64,000 bases of DNA from Bacteroidota bacterium (lineage in GTDB: Bacteria; Bacteroidota; Bacteroidia; Cytophagales; Cyclobacteriaceae), in assembly GCA_024280115.1 (NCBI GenBank), contig JAJRQT010000149.1, positions 21,613 to 85,612 on the forward strand, written 5' to 3'. Within the stretch, counting starts at the first letter, position 1; every line of letters begins with the position of its first letter. Positions 47,729-56,417 of the stretch are shown here, piece after piece. The translations under genes and the position numbers were made by a program. A model generated the notes under the pieces. That model did no database searches and was not told the DNA's origin. It was given only the letters and a program-made list of their open reading frames with translations.

Positions 47729-48460
47729 TTAGAGGAGGGAGCCGTTTTTAAAATGCTGTGACATCAGAAGCTTCATATTTCTTGTTCCCAGAGATTTTAT
47801 TATCTCACTGGCCTGGAAAGCATTGTGACAGTCGGTTCCAATAAAATCAATCAGATTTCTTTTTAACAATTTAACCGCAAACTTTTGAATTGATTTTGAA
47901 TAAAATCCAGTCAGGGATAAATAATTCAATTGAAAATATAGCCCCATATTTTTCAAATTGTCCACAAGGCCTTCATCGTTTTCGAGGTAACCATAACGCT
48001 CAGGGTGAGCGAGAACAGGTTTATATCCCTGTGTGTTAATATTAAAAATTGCATCTTCAAGAAAAGCCGGTTTATTCAGGAAGGATGTTTCAAAAAGCAA
48101 ATAATTATCTCCCAGTGTTAGCAGTTTTTCATTGCTCATCAACTGCTCTATAAAGTTCTCATCTAAATAATATTCTGCAGCGGCATCTAACTTAATATCA
48201 ATATTTTTGTCTTTAAGAAAATCTCTTGTTTGGTGAAGCTTATTTAAAATTGATTCACTTGTGTTTTTGTAATAATCACTCATGACATGAGGAGTGGTGA
48301 TGACTTTTTTGTAGCCCAATCCTTCAAATATTTTTAATATATGCAGTGACTCTTCAAATGATTTTACTCCATCGTCGATTCCCGGCAAAAGGTGCGAGTG
48401 AATATCCACTAAAAAAGGAAGTTTTTTAATTTCCGGGGCCTTTTTGAAAAAATTAAACAT
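47729..48460 (-). CDS. CpsB/YwqE-type PHP tyrosine-protein phosphatase
   Basis: The 243-residue PHP-fold phosphatase has the metal motif VDIHSHLLPGIDDGVKSFEES at the N-terminus (shown as VDIHSHLLPGIDDG), HPERYGYLEND in the middle, and FIGTDCHNAF near the end. It should dephosphorylate the Wzc-type tyrosine kinase encoded 3 bases upstream, controlling polymer length or export. It is the last gene of the polysaccharide operon. Confidence 0.92.
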   Translation of the reverse strand: MFNFFKKAPEIKKLPFLVDIHSHLLPGIDDGVKSFEESLHILKIFEGLGYKKVITTPHVMSDYYKNTSESILNKLHQTRDFLKDKNIDIKLDAAAEYYLDENFIEQLMSNEKLLTLGDNYLLFETSFLNKPAFLEDAIFNINTQGYKPVLAHPERYGYLENDEGLVDNLKNMGLYFQLNYLSLTGFYSKSIQKFAVKLLKRNLIDFIGTDCHNAFQASEIIKSLGTRNMKLLMSQHFKNGSLL

Positions 48461-48463
48461 AAA

Positions 48464-50815
48464 TCAGAATTGGAATAAGCTTTTTAGTTTATTCTTTTTT
48501 GGCTCTGCAATATCCTCGTAATATCCATTCCCATAACCGTAGCCACCATTTGCAGATCTTTTCATTGAATTGAGGATTAATGACATATTGTTCAATCTAT
48601 GAACTTTAACCAATCGATTTATATTTTTCAAGAATGCTTTTTTAGAATAGTCAGCTCTTACTATATAGATTGGAATAGTTGCCATTTTCAAAGCGTGTAT
48701 TCCGTCTGTTACAAGTCCTACAGGGGGAGTATCTATTATTATTGTGTCATACCTCTCATTCAATAGTTCCATAAAATTATTGAACTGTTCACCCATAATT
48801 AATTCCGAGGGATTTGGTGGTATAGGTCCGGCAGGAATATAATCAAGGTTTGGTAGTTCTGTATGATGAACGCATTCATCCACATTATGTTTGCCAATAA
48901 GTATTGTACTGAGACCCTTGTTGTCGTCTGTATCTTTAAATACCTCATGAAATCGCGGTTTTCTCATGTCCAGATCTATCAACAACACTTTACTATTTAG
49001 CAAACTGATGATTCCGCCGAGATTCACAGCAATAAAAGTTTTGCCTTCTCCACCAATTGTACTTGTAACTACAATTACTGGTTTTCTTTTTTGACCATTT
49101 AAAAATTCAAGGTTTGTTCTAATGGTTCTGAATGCCTCACTTATTTCGGATTTTAAATTATTATTTACCACCAGCCTGGTTTTGAGTTTCTTATCCCTTG
49201 AATAGCGCGGAATAGTTCCCAATACAAATGCTGAAGAAAGACGTTCGAGTTCTTGTTGATTTGTTATTTTGTTGTGGAGGAGATACCTGATGCCGATAAA
49301 TATAAAGCTCAGAAATAACCCGGCAAATATCCCAATACTGTAATAAATAATTTTGTTTGGTGCAATAGGCTCAATCGGTAACGATGCGGATGAAAGTATT
49401 TTATAATCTGTAACTGTTCCCGCTTGAGCCAGTTCAAACTCAGCCTTGTTTTTCATTAGAGAAAGGTAGAATTCCTCATAAAGCCCATAATATCTTTCAG
49501 TTTTGCTGAATTCAGTTCTTTTAGATGGCAACTCAACAAATTCAGATTCTAGCCTACTTCTTTTTTTCTTTATTTGATCAATATTTGCGTAAAGTAATTC
49601 TCTGGAAGATTCTATAAAATCGATAAGCCGGTCTTTCAAAAAATTGATCTCCTGGTTTTTTTTCTGAAAAACCAGGGTATTCTCATTATATGAGCTTTGT
49701 AGTATCTGCTTGTTCTGATACAAAATATTTAACCTCTCCAGTTCCTTTTTCATTTCTGACGGAAAAAAGGTAATTTCAGCGGGGTTCAGATAAACCTCAT
49801 CACTTGTTATCAATTTATCATAGATACTATTATAGGAATCAATTTTTTGCTGTATAGAAAATCTCTGAGAATCCAATTGTTCCAGAAGCACGATGGTTCT
49901 TGATAAATTAGCTCCCAAGTCAGTTGTTTTGTTGTCTATCGTAAAATTTTCGAAATAATTTTCTAATTCCGTCAGCTTGTTTTCTGTTTGGCTAAGCTGT
50001 TCATCCAAGAAATCAACCTTCTGTTTGTTCGCTTTGTTTTTCTCCAATTGTGTGTAGTAGATATAAAGCGTATCCATTGCATGAACGATGTCTCGTGCTT
50101 TTTGTCGTTGATGATCTTTGAATGAAACTATGATGGTTTTTGCCTTGAAATCAAGAGGCTCTACTGTAAGATTTTGATTTAAATAATTTAAAATACTATT
50201 GGTGCTGTTTAATGTAAAAAAATATCTGTTGTCTATATCCGGATTGTATTCTTGTGTCAGTTCTACATAGCATTTTAAATCAGGTGTCGAAATTGAATCT
50301 CTGAAATCATGGGTTTCACTATAAGAATATCCACCATTTTCATACCGAAGTTTAAAACTGTTCCCGTCCAGGATCTCAATGTCAATAGGGCTATTAAAAA
50401 GAGATGCGGAAAATGATTTTGTGTGAACTTCGAAAGGAGCATTTTTATACCTCTCTTCAAATAGTATATCACCATACTGAAAGTAACTGATTTTAAAATC
50501 AAGAACTTCCGAAACTTTACTCATGAATAGTTTTGATTTAATTATTTCAATTTCCCTTGCAAGGTTATTGATGTCTTCCTCGAAACTTTTAAAGCCCAGT
50601 ACCTTTGCCTCACTTTTTATATCGATTTGCAAGGTAGAGCTGGACTCGAATAATTGTTTTGTATATCTGATTACAATGGTCGAAAGGCTTATTGCAATAA
50701 AAACCAATAAGATAACAATTGGCAAACTCTTCAGGAAAATGCCTTTAAGCTTGTCATAATCAAGGCTTTCAAATCCAGCTCCTCTTTCTTCATTATATTT
50801 GAATTCCCGATCCAT
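48464..50815 (-). CDS. Wzc-like polysaccharide co-polymerase with BY-kinase domain
   Basis: Start set at the ATG at 50815 (783 residues); an in-frame GTG lies one codon earlier. N-terminal membrane helix near 30-50, a Wzz/coiled-coil periplasmic part (about 55-470), a second helix near 490-512, then the BY-kinase. Walker A is STIGGEGKTFIAVNLGG, A' is LLIDLDMRKPRFHEVF and B is TIIIDTPPVGLVTDG. The C-terminus carries a Tyr cluster (GGYGYGNGYYEDIAEP) as autophosphorylation sites. Works with the outer-membrane Wza encoded just upstream and the CpsB phosphatase downstream. Confidence 0.95.
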   Translation of the reverse strand: MDREFKYNEERGAGFESLDYDKLKGIFLKSLPIVILLVFIAISLSTIVIRYTKQLFESSSTLQIDIKSEAKVLGFKSFEEDINNLAREIEIIKSKLFMSKVSEVLDFKISYFQYGDILFEERYKNAPFEVHTKSFSASLFNSPIDIEILDGNSFKLRYENGGYSYSETHDFRDSISTPDLKCYVELTQEYNPDIDNRYFFTLNSTNSILNYLNQNLTVEPLDFKAKTIIVSFKDHQRQKARDIVHAMDTLYIYYTQLEKNKANKQKVDFLDEQLSQTENKLTELENYFENFTIDNKTTDLGANLSRTIVLLEQLDSQRFSIQQKIDSYNSIYDKLITSDEVYLNPAEITFFPSEMKKELERLNILYQNKQILQSSYNENTLVFQKKNQEINFLKDRLIDFIESSRELLYANIDQIKKKRSRLESEFVELPSKRTEFSKTERYYGLYEEFYLSLMKNKAEFELAQAGTVTDYKILSSASLPIEPIAPNKIIYYSIGIFAGLFLSFIFIGIRYLLHNKITNQQELERLSSAFVLGTIPRYSRDKKLKTRLVVNNNLKSEISEAFRTIRTNLEFLNGQKRKPVIVVTSTIGGEGKTFIAVNLGGIISLLNSKVLLIDLDMRKPRFHEVFKDTDDNKGLSTILIGKHNVDECVHHTELPNLDYIPAGPIPPNPSELIMGEQFNNFMELLNERYDTIIIDTPPVGLVTDGIHALKMATIPIYIVRADYSKKAFLKNINRLVKVHRLNNMSLILNSMKRSANGGYGYGNGYYEDIAEPKKNKLKSLFQF

Positions 50816-50819
50816 CACG

Positions 50820-51605
50820 TTAGTTTTTATTTAAACTGGCAATGAGTGCAATTAAAGTTATTGCATTTACAAAAATAGCAAATACTGTCATGAAATCACG
50901 GGCGCCTTCTGTAACTATCTTTCTGTTTGGCTCAATATAAATAATATCGCCGGGCATGGCATCAATCATAGAATTTCTCACACCTTCCATAGTAGAAAGA
51001 TCAATCAGGAATATCTGAGGGTTATGAAGGTCGCCGCGGATAAGTCTCAGATTATGAGCCTTTCCACTCTCATCTATTCCTCCAGCCAATGCTACAACTT
51101 CAATTACAGATGTATTTTCATTTTCCAAAGGAATCACCTGCCCACCTGTGGCGCCAAGCACAATCACCCTTTTATTCAGATATTTAAGACTCACATAGGA
51201 ACCTTTATAGAACTGGTTGTATTTTTTCTCCAGGTATTTTTCTGCTTCGTTTAGTTTCATCCCACCGATTTTCACATTACCAATCATTGGAAATTTTATA
51301 GAACCATCATCCAAAATGAGAAATTCTGGTTGGTATTCTTCTCTCTGATTCGCGCTTTGTTGGCGTCGGAGTTCATAATTCGGATCAATAATTCGCTCAC
51401 CTTTGTTGGTATAAACCTTAAGCTCCAACTTGTCATTTGGCTGTATTATATAGTTTTTTTCAGCAACTGTCAGGTCAGAGGATATATAAGAAAGATCCTG
51501 TTCCTCATCTACCTTGAACATGAGGTGGTATTTGTAGGATTTACATGAAAAAAGAAAAGTGCCTACAAGGATCGAAAGAAACGTAATGTAATAGTGTTTA
51601 GTCAC
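50820..51605 (-). CDS. Wza-like polysaccharide export lipoprotein
   Basis: The 261-residue protein has a lipobox (LVGTFLFSCKSY), the Poly_export domain (YIIQPNDKLELKVYTNKGERI), then an SLBB-like region (VIVLGATGGQVIPLENENTS). A C-terminal hydrophobic helix (DFMTVFAIFVNAITLIALIASL) follows. It forms the outer-membrane part of the polysaccharide export channel. The stop lies 4 bases before the Wzc start. Confidence 0.92.
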   Translation of the reverse strand: MTKHYYITFLSILVGTFLFSCKSYKYHLMFKVDEEQDLSYISSDLTVAEKNYIIQPNDKLELKVYTNKGERIIDPNYELRRQQSANQREEYQPEFLILDDGSIKFPMIGNVKIGGMKLNEAEKYLEKKYNQFYKGSYVSLKYLNKRVIVLGATGGQVIPLENENTSVIEVVALAGGIDESGKAHNLRLIRGDLHNPQIFLIDLSTMEGVRNSMIDAMPGDIIYIEPNRKIVTEGARDFMTVFAIFVNAITLIALIASLNKN

Positions 51606-51644
51606 TGCAAAATTTTTGCTGTAAAGATAGATATTATTGTTTTA

Positions 51645-52190
51645 TCACAATCTCAAAGCAGATTTATATGCAGCGAAAGACTGGAGATTTTTATCCTTTT
51701 CGGAAGTGATAGAATTATTCACCTCCCAATCTATACCGAGAGTGGGGTCATCAAATGCAATTCCTGTGTCAAATTCTTTTTGGTATGTCCTGGTACATTT
51801 ATAAAAAAGATAGGAATCAGCTTTTGCTACAAAACCGTGAGCAAAGCCTTCCGGAAGATAAAACATATTCTGTTTTTCTGCTGTGAGCAAAACCTTTGTA
51901 TGTTGCCCGAATGTTTTAGATTCAGGTCTTAGATCCAATGCCACATCAAGAACTTCTCCTTTTATTACCTTTACAAGCTTTCCCTGTCCAAAAGGATTTT
52001 TCTGAAAGTGCAGCCCTCTGATAACCCCGGCTTTTGAAAAGGAAAGGTTGTCTTGTACAAAATGCATTTTTAAACCTATCTCGAGAAATTTATCCTTATT
52101 GTATGATTCTAAAAACCATCCACGATCATCATGAAAGACATCCGGAATTATTTCAAATAATCCCTCAATTTCCTTTTCAATGATTTCCAT
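51645..52190 (-). CDS. rfbC: dTDP-4-dehydrorhamnose 3,5-epimerase
   Basis: The 181-residue cupin enzyme converts dTDP-4-keto-6-deoxyglucose to dTDP-4-keto-rhamnose. Conserved RGWFLESYNKDKF, the catalytic His in GVIRGLHFQKNPFGQGKLVKV, and Tyr/Phe region EGFAHGFVAKADSYLFYKCT. Normal length. The other dTDP-rhamnose genes (rfbA, B, D) are not in this window. It sits between the glycosyltransferase and wza in one operon. Confidence 0.93.
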   Translation of the reverse strand: MEIIEKEIEGLFEIIPDVFHDDRGWFLESYNKDKFLEIGLKMHFVQDNLSFSKAGVIRGLHFQKNPFGQGKLVKVIKGEVLDVALDLRPESKTFGQHTKVLLTAEKQNMFYLPEGFAHGFVAKADSYLFYKCTRTYQKEFDTGIAFDDPTLGIDWEVNNSITSEKDKNLQSFAAYKSALRL

Positions 52191-52196
52191 AAATAA

Positions 52197-53300
52197 TTAG
52201 TTGATTTTATCTATTGTTGATAGGTATTTGTTAATGACGATTTTTTCATCAAACTTCTGCTTAATATACTCCCGCCCCTGGTTCCCCATTTCAGTCCGGA
52301 AATTTTTATCTAGAGCATACATTTTTTTCATTTTACTTGCAAGGTCAATAGCGTCTTTAACATTGCATAAATAACCATTTTCGCCATCTTTAACAACATT
52401 ATTACAACCGGGGACATCGGTAGCAACAATTGGTTTTGCCATACTCGCAGCTTCAAGTAACGTTTTTGGAGTACCTTCTCTATAGGAAGGTAAAACTATG
52501 CAATCGGCCTTATTAATAAACTCTTTTACATCATCCGTTGTACCTAAATACTCAACCTGGTTTTTCTCAATCCACCGTTGAACTGTGTCCGAAGGGATGC
52601 CTCTTTTATGCTCTTCATCAACCTGACCCAGCAATTGGAATTTCGCATCTATTCCCTGATTTTTTAATGAATCAATGGCATCGATGTATTCTAATATCCC
52701 TTTATCGTAAATTAACCTGGAAATTAATAGAAAAGTGAACTGCTTATTACCTTCAGATTTTCCCGGCTTAAAGACATTAAAATTTATACCGGATCCAGGC
52801 AATACATCGCAAACAGATTTATTTACTATTTTTCTGTTTATAAATAATTCTTTATCGTCAGAGTTTTGAAAGAATATTGTTTTGGGAAATTTAAAAGCAA
52901 TTCTATATAAAGAGATGGCGATTCTGGAAACTAAATTGTCTTTTAAAAACATTGTACCTAGTCCACAAACATTGTTTACCGCCGGGATTCCTAATAAGCT
53001 GGCGGCAATAGTTCCATATATATTTGGTTTTATGGTATAGTGCAGAATTACATCAGGCCTGATTTTTTTATAAATCCAGTAAAGTTCCAATACCAGAAAA
53101 AAGTCTTTTATAGGGTTGGCTCCCCGGCTATCCATTTTTACAGGAATATGCGTACAACCAAGTTCCTTCAGTTTGTATGTGTACCTGTCTTTTGGTGCAA
53201 TGGTAATAACTTCATTACCTTTGTCCAATAATCCTTGAATCAGACCTTTTCGAAAGTTATATATATTCCATGATGTGTTTAGTACGATTGCGATTTTCAT
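52197..53300 (-). CDS. Glycosyltransferase family 4
   Basis: The 367-residue GT-B enzyme has the donor-binding C-terminal motif DCIVLPSYREGTPKTLLEAA with the EX7E glutamates and KPIVATDVPGCNNVV. The N-terminal part has NTSWNIYNFRKGLIQGLLDKG and an acceptor region KPNIYGTIAASLLGIP. It is a cytoplasmic or membrane-peripheral sugar transferase of the polysaccharide operon. Linkage and sugar are unknown. It is the first visible gene of the operon. Confidence 0.9.
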   Translation of the reverse strand: MKIAIVLNTSWNIYNFRKGLIQGLLDKGNEVITIAPKDRYTYKLKELGCTHIPVKMDSRGANPIKDFFLVLELYWIYKKIRPDVILHYTIKPNIYGTIAASLLGIPAVNNVCGLGTMFLKDNLVSRIAISLYRIAFKFPKTIFFQNSDDKELFINRKIVNKSVCDVLPGSGINFNVFKPGKSEGNKQFTFLLISRLIYDKGILEYIDAIDSLKNQGIDAKFQLLGQVDEEHKRGIPSDTVQRWIEKNQVEYLGTTDDVKEFINKADCIVLPSYREGTPKTLLEAASMAKPIVATDVPGCNNVVKDGENGYLCNVKDAIDLASKMKKMYALDKNFRTEMGNQGREYIKQKFDEKIVINKYLSTIDKIN

Positions 53301-53475
53301 GAAGGTCCTATTCTATAAAAATAATTCAGTTTTGATGTTACAATAATCTGCGAAAGTATTAATATTTATCGTTAATATCTAAGGCAAATCTGGGCTTTGT
53401 AATATTCTTGAGCATTTTAAATAATTTTGTAAATAATATAATTCACGTTATAATAGATGTATAAGACAGTGGTAA

Positions 53476-54660
53476 ATGAATGATATGTTATCAACTAAAG
53501 TAAAAAAAGAAAAAGCAGTATTGGTGGCGGCTTCGTTTTCATCAAATGATTCCAGCAGGATCAATGAATATTTAGATGAGTTGGAATTCCTGGCCAAAAC
53601 GCTTGGGTTGCAGGTTGTAAAAAGGTTTACGCAGAAATTGGACAGGCCGGAGCCGGGTTCATATATTGGTAAGGGTAAGGTTGAAGAAATAAAGGAATAT
53701 GTGCGATCATTTAAAATTGACCTGGTCATCTTTGATGACGATTTAACTCCATCCCAGCTCAGAAATCTCGAAAAAATATTTAATTGCAGAATCTATGATC
53801 GAAGCTTATTGATCTTAGATATTTTTTTAAAAAGGGCTCAAACTGCCCAGGCGAAAACGCAGGTTGAGCTGGCGCGTTTTCAATACCTGATGCCACGATT
53901 AACAAGAATGTGGACACACCTTGAAAGACAAAGAGGAGGGACAGGAACCGTTGGAGGTGCTGGAGAAAAGGAGATTGAAACAGATAAGAGGAATATTCGA
54001 AGTCAAATTAATATTCTTAAAAAAAAGCTGGATAAAATAGACAAACAGAATATAACTCAACGAAAATCAAGATCTAAAATAGTTCGTGTGGCCCTTGTTG
54101 GGTATACAAATGTTGGCAAGTCAACATTGATGACATTATTATCAAAAACCAAAGTACATGCAGAAAATAAATTATTTGCGACTGTTGATTCTACTGTACG
54201 AAAAGTAGTGATAGATCAAATTCCCTTTTTGCTTTCTGATACTGTCGGATTTATAAGAAAACTCCCGCACCATTTGATTGAATCCTTTAAATCTACCCTG
54301 GATGAAGTTGCAGAATCTGATATTTTAATACATGTTGTTGACTTCTCACACCAATTATATCATGATCAGATGGATGTTGTAAACAAAACGTTGTCTGATT
54401 TGGGTGCCGGTGAAAAACCACAAATTATCGTTTATAATAAAATTGACAATGTAAAACCAGATGAAGGAGAGGAGTTTGAAGGAAGCGCAGAGGAATATTT
54501 TGAATCAAGAAGACTTATGAATAACAATACTAATAATGTCATTTATATTTCTGCGCTCAGGAAAAGTAATATTGATCAGCTCAGAAAAATAATATTAAAG
54601 GCTGTGAAAAAGCAACATCTAAAAATATATCCAAACTACCTTGAACCTAAAACATATTGA
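53476..54660 (+). CDS. hflX: Ribosome-associated GTPase HflX
   Basis: The 394-residue protein has the HflX N-terminal domain (ALVAASF..., EPGSYIGKGKVEEIKEYV), a coiled-coil linker, and the GTPase domain with G1 GYTNVGKST, G3 DTVGFIRKLPHHLIESFKSTL and G4 NKID. HflX splits stalled 70S ribosomes and helps ribosome quality control under stress. Start ATG at 53476 or the second Met at 53485. It is divergent from the polysaccharide operon. Confidence 0.96.
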   Translation: MNDMLSTKVKKEKAVLVAASFSSNDSSRINEYLDELEFLAKTLGLQVVKRFTQKLDRPEPGSYIGKGKVEEIKEYVRSFKIDLVIFDDDLTPSQLRNLEKIFNCRIYDRSLLILDIFLKRAQTAQAKTQVELARFQYLMPRLTRMWTHLERQRGGTGTVGGAGEKEIETDKRNIRSQINILKKKLDKIDKQNITQRKSRSKIVRVALVGYTNVGKSTLMTLLSKTKVHAENKLFATVDSTVRKVVIDQIPFLLSDTVGFIRKLPHHLIESFKSTLDEVAESDILIHVVDFSHQLYHDQMDVVNKTLSDLGAGEKPQIIVYNKIDNVKPDEGEEFEGSAEEYFESRRLMNNNTNNVIYISALRKSNIDQLRKIILKAVKKQHLKIYPNYLEPKTY

Positions 54661-54664
54661 GATA

Positions 54665-55864
54665 CTATCTGTGATTTTCATCTCCATTGTGCATCAGAAT
54701 CATGTTTACTTTCGGGCTTGAAAGCCATTTGGCGCTGACCAATTTTGAAAAATTGATTTTGCCTATTATGTATTGATTTTCTAAGGCCTTGTACTCTTCG
54801 AGTATTTTGATGAAGTCATCTTTGTCTATGAGTGATGGATCATCGAATCTTAAATAAATAGTTAACTCGATATCTGAACTCAATTCAAGGTTTGAAACCT
54901 GCTTTGTCTTTTTATACTCATATTTGTAGTTGTAGGTAAGCGCCGAAATATCTGAAAGAACAGCAGATCCTGTAGGATATCCACCAGCACCTTTGCCAAT
55001 AAAAAACTGATGTTCTGAGAAGGCGCCCTCGACAATTACACCATTATATTCATTTTCTACTTTGAATAATTCGCTTTTTTCATTCACAAACTTAGGAATT
55101 ACCATCGCTACAACACGATTACCAATTTTACGGCTTTTTGCAACAAGTTTAATTTTGTATCCCTTTTCCCGGGCGATTTTTATATCAAACTCAGAGATAT
55201 TCTGAATCCCATAATTAAATACATCATCAGGGTTGACGAATAACCCAAAAGCGTGATTCAGAATAATGCAAAGTTTGTATTTGGCATCGAAACCACCGAC
55301 ATCAAGTGTAGGGTCAGTTTCTGCATAACCCAGCTCTTGTGCTTCAGTTAGCGCTTCACCAAATGATTTCTGTTCGGCAAAAACTTTGGTGAGAATGTAA
55401 TTGGTAGATCCATTAAATATACCTTCTACAGCACTTAGCAGATCGTTGTCGTAATATTCTTCCAGGTTTCTGATGATTGGAATACTTGCACAACAGGCCC
55501 CTTCATATAGAATTGGAACATTATATTTTTTTTGCAAATCATAAAGCTCAGTCATGTGATCAGCTACCATTTTTTTATTAGCTGTGACAACGGCTTTACC
55601 TTTTTTTAGAGCTGTGCTTACGATTTGAAAGGCAGCTTCCGGATCATCTATCAACTCCAGAACAACATCAACTTCTGGGTTTTCAAGAATATCCTCCTTT
55701 TGAAATGTAAAGTACCTTTCGGGCAGCGGTCTTTTTTTATTTGGGTGTTTAACACAAATTTTGAGGACTTCAGCTTTTATACCTTTAGTCTCTTCCAACA
55801 CATGATAAAGGCCTTGTCCGACCACGCCAAAGCCAAATATTCCAAGTTTTAAATTTTTACTCAT
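54665..55864 (-). CDS. hom: Homoserine dehydrogenase, under SAM riboswitch control
   Basis: Start set at the ATG at 55864 (399 residues); the TTG at 55876 is inside the leader. The NAD site is KLGIFGFGVVGQGLYHVL, the catalytic middle ILYEGACCASIPIIRNLEEY, and GGFDAKYKLCIILNHAFGLFVN follows. It reduces aspartate semialdehyde to homoserine toward methionine and threonine. The last about 80 residues are not a recognisable ACT domain, so allosteric control is unclear. The leader carries a SAM-I riboswitch and terminator, so high SAM should stop transcription. Confidence 0.95.
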   Translation of the reverse strand: MSKNLKLGIFGFGVVGQGLYHVLEETKGIKAEVLKICVKHPNKKRPLPERYFTFQKEDILENPEVDVVLELIDDPEAAFQIVSTALKKGKAVVTANKKMVADHMTELYDLQKKYNVPILYEGACCASIPIIRNLEEYYDNDLLSAVEGIFNGSTNYILTKVFAEQKSFGEALTEAQELGYAETDPTLDVGGFDAKYKLCIILNHAFGLFVNPDDVFNYGIQNISEFDIKIAREKGYKIKLVAKSRKIGNRVVAMVIPKFVNEKSELFKVENEYNGVIVEGAFSEHQFFIGKGAGGYPTGSAVLSDISALTYNYKYEYKKTKQVSNLELSSDIELTIYLRFDDPSLIDKDDFIKILEEYKALENQYIIGKINFSKLVSAKWLSSPKVNMILMHNGDENHR

Positions 55865-55874
55865 AGTAATTATC

Positions 55875-55904
55875 AAAAAAAAACCTCTCCTGAAGTCAGG
55901 GGAG
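55875..55904 (-). terminator. Riboswitch expression-platform terminator before hom
   Basis: On the minus strand a stem CTCCCCTGA/TCAGGAGAG (one C-A mismatch) is followed by a run of nine U's ending 10 bases before the hom ATG. It lies 26 bases downstream of the SAM aptamer and should be the SAM-stabilised terminator. Confidence 0.75.
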
Positions 55905-55930
55905 ATTCTATTCTAATATTTCTCATCTGA

Positions 55931-56028
55931 CTTATTTTCCCCAAAGGGTAGGAGTTGGCACCACAATGCATTTTACACCAGGTTGCCAAGGTTTCATAGG
56001 GCCTATTCCCTCCACCTTTCAAAATAAG
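55931..56028 (-). ncRNA. SAM-I (S-box) riboswitch upstream of hom
   Basis: On the minus strand the 98-base element begins CTTATTTT and ends AAAATAAG, a perfect 8-base P1. Between are the invariant S-box parts AGGTGGAGGGA, GGCCCTATGAAACC, TTGGCAACC and GTGGTGCCAA followed by a CCTACC segment. SAM binding should favour the terminator at 55875-55904. Length is slightly short for the class because P3 is compact. This is a well-known regulator of methionine genes in Bacteroidota. Confidence 0.93.
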
Positions 56029-56131
56029 TTCAATAACTTAAGAACGCAACGCAAAGAAAGACAGATAAAACAATTATTGCAATTATTTAAAAAAAGACTT
56101 GAAATCAATGGACAATTTATCTGATTACTAA

Positions 56132-56163
56132 TTGCCTTGAGAAAATAATTTTAATTACTTTTG
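56132..56163 (+). promoter_or_regulatory. tRNA-Arg promoter (TTG ... TACTTTTG)
   Basis: TTG at 56132-56134 and the -7 box TACTTTTG at 56156-56163 with 21 bases between fit the Bacteroidota promoter. Transcription would start just before the tRNA at 56178. Confidence 0.55.
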
Positions 56164-56177
56164 CGGTCCAAATTCAT

Positions 56178-56249
56178 GGCCTCGTAGTTCAATGGATAGA
56201 ATAGGAGTTTCCTAAACTCTAGATGAAGGTTCGATTCCTTCCGAGGCTA
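56178..56249 (+). tRNA. tRNA-Arg (CCU)
   Basis: A 72-base cloverleaf. The acceptor stem GGCCTCG pairs with CGAGGCT (one G-U). The D stem is GTTC/GAAT and the anticodon stem GGAGT/ACTCT with loop TTCCTAA, so the anticodon is CCU. The T stem is GAAGG/CCTTC with loop TTCGATT, and the discriminator is A. CCA is not encoded. An integrase gene follows 168 bases downstream, so the 3' end of this gene is the likely attachment site of the neighbouring element. Confidence 0.95.
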
Positions 56250-56265
56250 CTTTTAAGGATAACAT

Positions 56266-56290
56266 AAAGCGACTAAATGTCGCTTTTTTT
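56266..56290 (+). terminator. Intrinsic terminator after tRNA-Arg
   Basis: AAAGCGAC, loop TAAAT, GTCGCTTT, then a run of T. Perfect 8-base stem. It ends tRNA transcription and insulates the integrase. Confidence 0.85.
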
Positions 56291-56417
56291 ATTGGATTAC
56301 AGTAAGTTAGCAAGCTTTCTACACTAATTTAAATATCTTTATAATTGGATAGTTTACTTTAATTTATTTACGATTATATTTACATATTCATTTACATTTT
56401 TATAATCTGCGAATAAA

